This document shows positions 1-4,994 of a stretch of DNA of 5,163 nt, in pieces. The position numbers and the translations under genes were made by a program. Every line of letters starts with the position of its first letter. Position 1 is the stretch's first letter. The notes under the pieces were generated by a model. The model saw nothing but the letters and a program-made list of their open reading frames with translations, ran no database searches and was not told the DNA's origin. Source of the stretch: an uncultured Coriobacteriaceae bacterium (GTDB lineage Bacteria > Actinomycetota > Coriobacteriia > Coriobacteriales > Atopobiaceae); NCBI GenBank assembly GCA_902772085.1, contig CACXZL010000169.1:1-5163 (forward strand). The letters run 5' to 3'.

Positions 1-963
1 GCGCGCCATGCCAATGAAGTCCGCCTTACCCATCTTGAGCAGGGTGTCGGCCATCTTGGGGTCGTTGATGCGGTTTGCCACGATCACGGGGATGCCCACC
101 AAGCTCTTGATCTGCTGTGCGCGCTCCATGTTTAGCGCGTGGTCGGTAAACATGGGGGCGATGATCTGCTGGGTGGGGTGGCTGGCGTACATGCCGTTGG
201 ACACGTGGATGGCATCAAAGCCGATCTCCTCGAAGTGACGGCAGAGCTCGTAGCTCTCGGCCTCGGTACGTCCCCCTGTCACGAAGTCATTGGAGGAGAG
301 GCGCACCTGGATGGGGAAGTCGGGACCGACCTGGGCACGCATGGCCGCCATGATCTCGTCCACGATGCGCACGCGGTTGTCGAAGCAGCCGCCATACTCG
401 TCCACACGGCGGTTCACGGCCGGGCTCAGGAACTCGGCCAGCAGGTAGCCGTGGGCGCAGTGCAGCTCAACGCCGTCGTAGCCAGCGTCCTTGGCACGCC
501 GCGCTGCGATGCCAAAGTCCTCCACAAGCTGATGAATCTCTTCGACGCTCATCTCGCGAGCCTGGAACTGGCACATGGGATCCTTGGTGGGGCTGGGGGC
601 GACGGGCATCTCGCCACCGTTCGCGGCGGGCGTCGTCTGGCGACCGGGATGGTACATCTGGGCAAAGATCTTTGAGCCATGCTTGTGCACGGCCTCGGTC
701 ACGCGACGGCTGCTCGCCACGTGCTCCTCCTTCCAGAAGCCCGGGATGCGGCTGTAGCCCTTGCCCGCGGGCTGCACGCAATAGTCCTCGGTAATGAGCA
801 AGCCCCAGCCACCCTTGGCCTTCTCCTCCATGTAGGCCACGTACTGGTCGGTGATCATGCCGTCGTGGGTGCAGTAGTTCATAACCATGGCGGGAACCAC
901 CAGACGGTTCGGGATTTCGCACGTACCGATCTTCATGGGTGAAAACAAGGTGTCGAGTTTCAT
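1..963 (-). CDS. Old Yellow Enzyme-family NADH:flavin oxidoreductase, N-terminal part (cut by window edge)
   Basis: FMN-dependent ene-reductase of the OYE family. Members use NAD(P)H to reduce activated C=C bonds of enoates, dienoyl-CoAs, enones or steroids in the cytoplasm. I translated 321 codons; the frame is open to the left edge, so the 3' end is missing. It opens with TLFSPMKIG (residues 5-13). The His pair of the active site is in HCAHGYLLAEFLSP (H168, H171), followed by NRRVDEYGG and NRVRIV, the classic OYE signature. IQVRLS (R220) and ADFIGMAR at the visible end match FMN-binding strands of the TIM barrel. Relatives such as FadH and BaiCD/BaiH are about 640-680 residues, with a 4Fe-4S and an FAD/NAD(P)H domain after the barrel; whether this one has them lies outside the window. 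The ATG at 963 has an AGGAGAGG ribosome site 7 nt upstream. The gene is divergent from the MerR regulator and has a MerR-type promoter. Family call is firm; substrate unknown. Confidence 0.93.
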   Translation of the reverse strand, partial: MKLDTLFSPMKIGTCEIPNRLVVPAMVMNYCTHDGMITDQYVAYMEEKAKGGWGLLITEDYCVQPAGKGYSRIPGFWKEEHVASSRRVTEAVHKHGSKIFAQMYHPGRQTTPAANGGEMPVAPSPTKDPMCQFQAREMSVEEIHQLVEDFGIAARRAKDAGYDGVELHCAHGYLLAEFLSPAVNRRVDEYGGCFDNRVRIVDEIMAAMRAQVGPDFPIQVRLSSNDFVTGGRTEAESYELCRHFEEIGFDAIHVSNGMYASHPTQQIIAPMFTDHALNMERAQQIKSLVGIPVIVANRINDPKMADTLLKMGKADFIGMAR

Positions 964-1002
964 GTATCATCCTCTCCTAGATGCCAGATACCTTGTTTTC
1001 AC
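939..1002. repeat. 13-bp perfect inverted repeat bracketing the OYE start codon
   Basis: GTGAAAACAAGGT at 939-951 is the exact reverse complement of ACCTTGTTTTCAC at 990-1002, with 38 bp between. The left arm encodes residues TLFS of the reductase; the right arm lies just downstream of the -10 box. The ribosome site and ATG are in the intervening loop. The predicted start of transcription (about 994) falls inside the right arm, so an RNA hairpin would be incomplete for that transcript. A DNA-level site for a second protein, or a longer transcript, are alternatives. Confidence 0.6.
971..978 (-). promoter_or_regulatory. Ribosome binding site of the OYE gene
   Basis: AGGAGAGG on the minus strand, 7 nt before the ATG at 963. 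It is strong and fixes the start codon. It lies in the loop of the 13-bp inverted repeat that brackets the start. Confidence 0.8.
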
Positions 1003-1031
1003 TATAAAGGTGGGGGCGACCCCCAGGTCAA
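1001..1031 (-). promoter_or_regulatory. MerR-type long-spacer promoter with operator dyad, reading into the OYE gene
   Basis: On the minus strand a -35 TTGACC (1026-1031) and a -10 TATAGT (1001-1006) are separated by 19 bp, longer than the usual 17. The spacer holds a perfect dyad, plus strand TGGGGG-CGA-CCCCCA (1011-1025), that abuts the -35 box. MerR-family activators are known to bind a dyad inside a 19-20 bp spacer and untwist the DNA so that RNA polymerase can engage both boxes. Transcription would start near 994, leaving a leader of about 30 nt with the ribosome site. The regulator encoded divergently at 1083 is the obvious ligand-sensing partner; that pairing is inference. Confidence 0.75.
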
Positions 1032-1033
1032 GA

Positions 1034-1060
1034 GACGCATGCCAAATCGAGCCATGCGTC
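1034..1060. repeat. 8-bp inverted repeat in the MerR gene leader
   Basis: GACGCATG (1034-1041) and CATGCGTC (1053-1060) are perfect reverse complements separated by 11 bp. They lie between the long-spacer promoter and the regulator's start codon. It could be an operator for another factor or a small leader hairpin; nothing in the sequence decides this. Confidence 0.4.
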
Positions 1061-1082
1061 ATGCGAGTAGAGAGGGCAATGG

Positions 1083-1961
1083 ATGCGCTATACGCAGAAG
1101 GACGTATGCCGCGCCTTCAACATCAAGCGTGACACGCTGCGCCACTACGAGCGCATGGGAATCATTTCTCCCCACGTGGATGAGCGTAACGGGTACCGTT
1201 ATTATGACGACTGGCAGATCAACCTGCTCTGGGACTGCAAACGCTACCAAGGCATGGACTTCAGCCTCGCGCAGGTGCGCGACATTCTTCATACCAGCAA
1301 GCTTGAGGACGTGGAATCGCTTGTGGACGAACGGCTCGCACGGATGGAGCGCGAGTTGGAGTACCAGGCCATGGCGTTGGACAGCATGCGCCGGTACCAA
1401 GCCATGCTCAAGGAAATCAACAGACACATGGGTAGCTATCAAATCCGGGAGCTGCCTGCACTGTGCTTCGTCGCGCGCCGCGAGGTTCACGACTTGATTT
1501 TGGACGAGCGCCTGACCACCGCCGGGGCATTCATGAACAGCAACCTGCCCGTGTGCCTACCTCCCGTTGCCTATTTCCCCAATGCACGAGAGGAGCGATA
1601 CTTCTGGGGATTCGCAATGCTCGGCGAGCGTTACGATGCACTGAGCGGCCCGAACGAAGGTATGCTCACGCTGCCGGCGACGCGCGTGCTTTCCACGTGC
1701 GTGGACGCAGGTGAGCGTTGGAACTTTGGCGCGCATCTCTTCGATGACCTTGTTGCCGAGGCATCTCGACGCAAAGAGGAACCGACTGGCCCCCTATACG
1801 GTTTCCTGCTTACACGCGTCTACGACGATCAGGGGGCCTACCACCGCTATGTGGAGGCTTGCCTTCCCTTGGCTGGTGTGGTGTGTCAGGGGGACGGAGG
1901 AACTGACACGGTGTCAGGGGGACGTGCCAGGGGGACGGAGGAACTGACACACCACGCGTGA
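1083..1961 (+). CDS. MerR-family transcriptional regulator with large C-terminal effector domain
   Basis: Cytoplasmic DNA-binding regulator, 292 residues. The N-terminal winged helix-turn-helix spans about residues 2-70: MRYTQKDVCRAFNIKRDTLRHYERMGIISP contains the recognition helix and the family's 'LR-YE--G' signature, and RNGYRYYDD is the usual wing. A dimerising helix follows at about 73-115, rich in charged residues. Residues about 120-265 form a putative effector domain, as in BmrR/BltR-like members, rather than the short metal-binding tail of MerR/CueR; the ligand is unknown. The ATG at 1083 has GAGAGG 7 nt upstream. It is divergent from the OYE gene, whose promoter has the 19-bp spacer and dyad that MerR proteins use, so it probably activates that gene and perhaps represses itself. 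Residues 266-292 are encoded by a palindromic repeat element and look unlike the rest of the protein, so the native C-terminus was probably near residue 265. No convincing promoter of its own was found. Confidence 0.9.
   Translation: MRYTQKDVCRAFNIKRDTLRHYERMGIISPHVDERNGYRYYDDWQINLLWDCKRYQGMDFSLAQVRDILHTSKLEDVESLVDERLARMERELEYQAMALDSMRRYQAMLKEINRHMGSYQIRELPALCFVARREVHDLILDERLTTAGAFMNSNLPVCLPPVAYFPNAREERYFWGFAMLGERYDALSGPNEGMLTLPATRVLSTCVDAGERWNFGAHLFDDLVAEASRRKEEPTGPLYGFLLTRVYDDQGAYHRYVEACLPLAGVVCQGDGGTDTVSGGRARGTEELTHHA
1878..1955. repeat. REP-like palindromic repeat element at the 3' end of the MerR gene
   Basis: The outer ends GTGGTGTGTCAG (1878-1889) and CTGACACACCAC (1944-1955) form a perfect 12-bp inverted repeat. 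Inside are two 27-bp direct repeats, 1883-1909 and 1924-1950, differing at one base and sharing the core CAGGGGGACGGAGGAACTG. A partial third copy lies at 1911-1923. Each full unit ends in its own short inverted pair (GTGTCAG/CTGACAC; GTGCCAG/CTGACAC with one mismatch). This looks like a REP/BIME-type element, a class mobilised in trans by RAYT (Y1_Tnp) transposases. The class assignment is inference; the repeat structure is seen directly. Confidence 0.75.
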
Positions 1962-1973
1962 CGGGAACCGTCA
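1959..1973. terminator. Possible small bidirectional terminator hairpin between convergent genes
   Basis: TGACGG-GAA-CCGTCA is a perfect 6-bp stem with a 3-nt loop that starts in the regulator's stop codon and ends 3 nt before the stop of the C45 gene. On the plus strand it is followed by GCTTT, a poor T-tract. Position between convergent stops supports a terminator; the short stem and weak tail lower confidence. The neighbouring repeat element may add to termination. Confidence 0.4.
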
Positions 1974-1976
1974 GCT

Positions 1977-3053
1977 TTAGAGCATGAACTCCCGGTACTC
2001 GTACTCGGCCGGGTTGGGGGCGATCCACGCCTTGCCTTCCTCGGGCACGGTGCAAATGGAGAAGATCGTTCCGCCCCGCTCCGCGAGCGGCAACTCAGGG
2101 TCGTACATCCCGCATATGCCGGTGGGGCACCCGCGCTTGTCTCGGAGGAACTCCATCGCCAGCTCGGAGTCGAGCTCGCCGTAGTGGTCCTCCATGAGCT
2201 GCTTCATGCGGTAGTCGCGCAGGTATGTGTCTACGAAGAAGATCTGGTCGGCCATGTCGTGTGGCTGGAGGAAGGGCGTCTGGAAGTGGTTGGCGTGCGT
2301 GAGAATCTCGCGGTCGGGGAGGATGTAGCCGTTCTTGTCCGGCGTGACCTCGATATCGATCATGTCGCCTTCCTTGCCGGCGATCAGGTGGTTGAGCGCG
2401 ATGGCGCAAGGGGTCTGGGCGATGCAGCGCAGAGCCTTTGGTATGGACGGCTGCGAGAGGGCTTTCTGGCCGACGACTAGGGACGGTACGCCGATGACGC
2501 TCTTTGGGTACACGAGCTCGTTGGCGAAATGCGAGACCCCGCGGTCGTTCAGGCCAAACATCACGAGCTGGCCCACTATGGCGACGCCAAGAATTGCGGG
2601 GCCGTCGTTGGGCACGATCTTCATGGCAGCAAACTCCGAGCCGTCACACCAGTCGAAGTTCTGGCCAGCGACCGTCTTTCCATCCTTGGTCGCCTTGCCA
2701 GTGGCCGCGAAGGACGTGCAGCCGCCAAAGTACACCGGCGCGGCGACGTTGAGCTCGAAGGCACCGTTCTGCATCAGAACCTCGCCCAGCGGCAGGCCGG
2801 CCCCCTCGGCGATTCCCTCCAGCTCCTCCATGAACTCCGGGGCATACGACTTGATCTGCGCGACAAACCGCACGGCGGTCTCAATGAGCTTGCCTAAGGA
2901 GACGTGGGGGATGACGGGTGCGAAGACCCTGTCTTTCCAGAAATAGGTCATCGCCCTTATGCCGTCGCGGCAAGCCTCGCCGTACTGCTGGCCAATCTGT
3001 CTCCAAGTGCCCTTGAACTCATAGAGCGTCATATCGTTTGGCTTTCTGCCCAT
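1977..3053 (-). CDS. C45-family peptidase / acyl-CoA:6-aminopenicillanate acyltransferase-like Ntn hydrolase
   Basis: Ntn hydrolase of family C45, 358 residues. Members cleave or transfer N-acyl (amide) groups after self-cleavage that frees an N-terminal Cys. The likely nucleophile is C112 in FGGCTSFAATG, so autoproteolysis would fall between G111 and C112, giving fragments of about 11 and 28 kDa. GQNFDW (130-135), LNDRGVSHFANE (168-179), LTHANHF (251-257), RDYRMKQL (279-286) and the C-terminal TIFSICTVPEEGKAWIAPNPA (split between strands at about 329-349) all match the family. There is no signal peptide or membrane segment, so it is probably cytoplasmic. The ATG at 3053 has GAGGAGA 5 nt upstream, better than the internal Met8. 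It is convergent with the MerR gene and lies 69 bp downstream of the GH25 gene on the same strand, so co-transcription is possible. Substrate unknown: amino-acid conjugates, acyl-homoserine lactones or beta-lactam-like amides are candidates from the wider family, none shown here. Confidence 0.88.
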   Translation of the reverse strand: MGRKPNDMTLYEFKGTWRQIGQQYGEACRDGIRAMTYFWKDRVFAPVIPHVSLGKLIETAVRFVAQIKSYAPEFMEELEGIAEGAGLPLGEVLMQNGAFELNVAAPVYFGGCTSFAATGKATKDGKTVAGQNFDWCDGSEFAAMKIVPNDGPAILGVAIVGQLVMFGLNDRGVSHFANELVYPKSVIGVPSLVVGQKALSQPSIPKALRCIAQTPCAIALNHLIAGKEGDMIDIEVTPDKNGYILPDREILTHANHFQTPFLQPHDMADQIFFVDTYLRDYRMKQLMEDHYGELDSELAMEFLRDKRGCPTGICGMYDPELPLAERGGTIFSICTVPEEGKAWIAPNPAEYEYREFML

Positions 3054-3058
3054 AGCTT

Positions 3059-3065
3059 TCTCCTC
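3059..3065 (-). promoter_or_regulatory. Ribosome binding site of the C45 hydrolase gene
   Basis: GAGGAGA on the minus strand, 5 nt before the ATG at 3053. It selects this start over the in-frame ATG seven codons later. Confidence 0.7.
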
Positions 3066-3122
3066 AAAGAATTGCCTGCGATGCCCATCGAAGCGTAGAC
3101 GACGCTAGCGCCTGTCATCCTT

Positions 3123-3863
3123 TTACATTTGTAGATTCTCGACAGTGATACCCGGGGCGAGCACGTCAAGGTCCACATGACCCGCCGCGTTGGCGGCGCC
3201 TGTTACCTTGCCCACGTCACTGTATTGCCAGATGGTCCAACCGCCTTGGGGCCATTCAACCCATGCTGGCCACTTGCGGCAAGAGATCCACAGATCGTAG
3301 TCATCGAAGTGCCCTCGCAAATAGCGGTCGTAGATGTCGTTGCCCGTGTAGATAAGGGGCTTCTTGCCGCATGAGGCCTCCACCGCTTCGAGGAACGCCT
3401 TTAGTTCGCGGCGTACGTCCTCGGACTGAGGTGGGTTTTGCTCCTTATCGCCGTACCACTCGACGTCTACGGTTGGCCGAAGCGCACGGATGGCGGGATT
3501 ATCCCAAGCCTTCGCTGCAGATGCGATAAAATTTGCGGCTTGTGCGGAACCCGGGGAGTCAAACGAGAAAAAGTGGTATGCGCCAAGGGCAACGCGGCTG
3601 CCCGAAGCCTGCTCGCATGTGGCCGCAAACTGGCTGTCGGCGTGGGTTGCGCCTTCGGTCGCCTTGGCGTAGACGAACTCGATGCCCGCACTCGAGAGGC
3701 CCTCGAAGTCGACTGCTCCTTGATACTCGCTTATATCGACACCCTTCACGCCCTCAGGCACAAAAATCATGTTTGGACGTATGACCCCGGCCTTGATTCC
3801 AAGAAACAACGCCGCACACAATACCGCCACTACGCTAATGACAATCATGATGCGCTTCAGCAT
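3123..3863 (-). CDS. GH25 lysozyme-like muramidase with N-terminal membrane anchor
   Basis: Glycoside hydrolase family 25, which cleaves the MurNAc-GlcNAc bond of peptidoglycan. The chosen product has 246 residues. MLKRIMIVISVVAVLCAALF begins the protein and gives one hydrophobic segment (about 5-24), an uncleaved anchor or signal peptide, so the enzyme acts outside the membrane. The catalytic barrel follows: GVDISEYQG (D43), YAKATEG (65-71), GAYHFF (94-99), the DxE pair in TVDVEWYG (D133, E135), IYTGNDIYDRY (171-181), LWISCRKWP (191-199), WTIWQYSD (209-216) and HVDLDVL (229-235). All core motifs are present and the length fits one catalytic domain with no wall-binding repeats. The frame is open upstream to a GTG at 3935, but the ATG at 3863 has GGGGGTG 4 nt before it and puts the basic-hydrophobic signal at the true N-terminus. 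It shares strand with the surface protein upstream and the C45 gene downstream. Likely role is self wall remodelling; that is inference. Confidence 0.92.
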   Translation of the reverse strand: MLKRIMIVISVVAVLCAALFLGIKAGVIRPNMIFVPEGVKGVDISEYQGAVDFEGLSSAGIEFVYAKATEGATHADSQFAATCEQASGSRVALGAYHFFSFDSPGSAQAANFIASAAKAWDNPAIRALRPTVDVEWYGDKEQNPPQSEDVRRELKAFLEAVEASCGKKPLIYTGNDIYDRYLRGHFDDYDLWISCRKWPAWVEWPQGGWTIWQYSDVGKVTGAANAAGHVDLDVLAPGITVENLQM

Positions 3864-3867
3864 CAAG

Positions 3868-3874
3868 CACCCCC
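3868..3874 (-). promoter_or_regulatory. Ribosome binding site deciding the GH25 start
   Basis: GGGGGTG on the minus strand, 4 nt before the ATG at 3863. It favours this start over the in-frame GTG at 3935, which would add 24 residues before the membrane segment. Confidence 0.55.
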
Positions 3875-3937
3875 AATTTGGTATGACACGCGCAAAGAAC
3901 CCCCGGCAGGATTCGCCATCACGCCCGTATTGCACAA

Positions 3938-3943
3938 ATTATA
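3938..3943 (-). promoter_or_regulatory. Candidate -10 box upstream of the GH25 gene
   Basis: A perfect TATAAT on the minus strand, in an otherwise GC-rich region, about 75 bp before the GH25 start. No good -35 hexamer lies 16-18 bp further upstream. If used, transcription starts near 3931, which would exclude the GTG at 3935 as a start codon and support the ATG at 3863. Confidence 0.35.
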
Positions 3944-4026
3944 TCTGATGGCGATAGAAGACACGGGAATTACCCGCTCGGGCGTTGTTGCAGCAGCATG
4001 TACCGCCGCATCCGACGGCACAAACG

Positions 4027-4083
4027 AGGGCGAAAACGGTCGTTTGGAACCACAGTCCTACCGTTCGAGGCCGTTTTCGCCCT
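4027..4083. repeat. 13-bp perfect inverted repeat with 31-nt loop
   Basis: AGGGCGAAAACGG (4027-4039) pairs exactly with CCGTTTTCGCCCT (4071-4083). The loop can fold further (ACGGT at 4036-4040 against ACCGT at 4060-4064 as a competing stem). In the minus-strand transcript the right edge is followed by CGTTTGT, a weak U-rich tail. It may be a terminator for the surface protein gene, a structured small RNA, or a dispersed palindromic repeat. Confidence 0.6.
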
Positions 4084-4107
4084 TCCCCGTCTTTTCCTTC
4101 AGCTTTT

Positions 4108-4136
4108 CGCAGGGAAGGGACACTCCCTTCGCTGCG
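4108..4136 (-). terminator. Compact hairpin just downstream of the surface protein gene
   Basis: GAAGGGA (4114-4120) and TCCCTTC (4124-4130) pair perfectly around a 3-nt loop, and after one mismatch the stem continues with CGCAG (4108-4112) against CTGCG (4132-4136). It is 18 bp past the surface protein's stop codon. No U-tract follows on the minus strand (the next bases are AAAAGC), so it is not a canonical intrinsic terminator; it may block 3' exonucleases or work with the next hairpin. Confidence 0.5.
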
Positions 4137-4154
4137 CACTCGCTGCGGGCTACG

Positions 4155-4994
4155 CTACTTCTCGCTCGATTCCCTTCGCTCGTTTGCGAGGCGACGCGCG
4201 GAATAGGCGGTCATGGCGGCACCTGCCACGGCAGCGACAGAAAGCAGGCCGTTCAGGCCGGAGAGCCGGTCGCCGGTCTTTGGCGTTTCCGTGGTGGGCC
4301 TGCTTGAGCTGCTTGTGTATGGTCTTGTCGATGAAGAAGACGAACTGCTTGAGCTGGAAGACGAGTTGCTTGAACTGCTCGTGTTGTTCGTCGTTGGCGT
4401 AGGGGCGTTGTCGTCCTTGGGCGTTGGCAGGTCGTCGATCTTTCCATCTGAGGCGGTGATGACGTTTGCCACATGGAATACCTCGTTGCCGTAACTGAGG
4501 CTGCTGTACTCGTCGCCGGCCTCGAGATATCCTGGCGTCGTGGCCGAGTCGATCAGCTCGTCGTCCTCGCTCCGCTCGTATTCTTCCGTCTGCTCTTCGG
4601 CATAGGCTGAGGCAGCAAGGCCGTACTCGTCCACATCGGTCGTCTCGCCGTAGACCTCGTCGTGGTAGTACACCGTGACCTCGGAGCCCTCTAGCGGCAC
4701 CTCATCCATGTCTGCCGTGCCGTAATCGATCTGCAGGTATTGGCGTTGCCCGTCTTCTGCATTTGATTCGTCGCCGTTTGCGAGCAGCAAAACGCTCGAT
4801 CCTGCCACGCGCTCTACCAGATACGTCACCTTCGTCAGCTCACCCGGATCGTCGAGCTCGTCGTAGTCAACAAGCTCCAAGCTCGCACCGCCGGAGGAGT
4901 AGTGCGCGCATATGTACATGCCAGGCGAGGGAACGCCAGACGCCCCTTCCCGAATTGCCAAGGCGAGCTCGCCCAAGCCGTTCAGATCGAGCAC
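4155..4994 (-). CDS. C-terminal part of a sortase-anchored surface protein (likely separated from its N-terminus by a frameshift)
   Basis: This 279-codon frame ends in a wall-sorting signal: TPKTGD (237-242), a variant of LPxTG, then a hydrophobic stretch at about 247-266 and the basic tail ARRLANERR. Sortase would cleave between T240 and G241 and link the protein to peptidoglycan. Before it lies a wall-spanning linker: Pro/Thr-rich residues about 190-205, then a serine run at 206-231 (nt 4302-4379) with 20 Ser. Residues about 100-165 are strongly acidic, with many Asp, Glu and Tyr. I do not recognise the domain at 1-100. The first codon of this frame is GTG with no ribosome site and no signal peptide, which an anchored protein needs. 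The adjoining upstream frame (4982-5163) continues the protein in another phase, so the real gene probably runs through both and beyond the window. Function unknown; adhesion or matrix binding would be a guess. Confidence 0.8.
   Translation of the reverse strand: MLDLNGLGELALAIREGASGVPSPGMYICAHYSSGGASLELVDYDELDDPGELTKVTYLVERVAGSSVLLLANGDESNAEDGQRQYLQIDYGTADMDEVPLEGSEVTVYYHDEVYGETTDVDEYGLAASAYAEEQTEEYERSEDDELIDSATTPGYLEAGDEYSSLSYGNEVFHVANVITASDGKIDDLPTPKDDNAPTPTTNNTSSSSNSSSSSSSSSSSSTRPYTSSSSRPTTETPKTGDRLSGLNGLLSVAAVAGAAMTAYSARRLANERRESSEK

Larger units (their letters stand above)
3864..4154. other. Intergenic region with two hairpins and no credible gene
   Basis: This 291-bp gap separates the surface protein (upstream) and GH25 gene (downstream), both on the minus strand. 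It holds the GH25 ribosome site, a TATAAT box, a long-loop hairpin (4027-4083) and a compact hairpin (4108-4136). Open frames crossing it on either strand lack ribosome sites and family motifs. Confidence 0.6.

Noticed and set aside
467..970. 167-codon minus-strand frame overlapping the OYE start
   Set aside because: Arg/His-rich shadow; the OYE frame in the same region shows a full family signature and its own ribosome site.
990..1011. ACCTT-N12-AAGGT dyad as a second MerR operator
   Set aside because: Five-base arms are short, the site overlaps the -10 box and the larger inverted repeat, and the GC dyad in the 19-bp spacer is a better operator.
1883..1950. Repeated 27-bp units taken as a CRISPR array
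   Set aside because: Only two full copies, no unique spacers of normal length, and the units lie within a larger palindrome; no cas gene nearby.
3079..3106. Two 5-bp inverted repeats between the GH25 and C45 genes as a terminator
   Set aside because: Stems are short, one has a 2-nt loop, and no T-tract follows; such pairs are expected by chance in GC-rich DNA.
3864..3935. N-terminal extension of the GH25 protein from the GTG at 3935
   Set aside because: No ribosome site; it would bury the signal/anchor segment 24 residues in, and the TATAAT at 3938-3943 would start transcription inside it.
3939..4139. 66-codon minus-strand frame with a short hydrophobic stretch in the gap before GH25
   Set aside because: It crosses both hairpins, has no ribosome site, and its sequence is explained by the inverted repeats rather than by coding selection.
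3438..4307. 289-codon open frame on the plus strand
   Set aside because: It lies opposite the GH25 and surface protein genes and the hairpins, has no ribosome site or recognisable motif, and its composition fits a shadow of GC-rich coding DNA.
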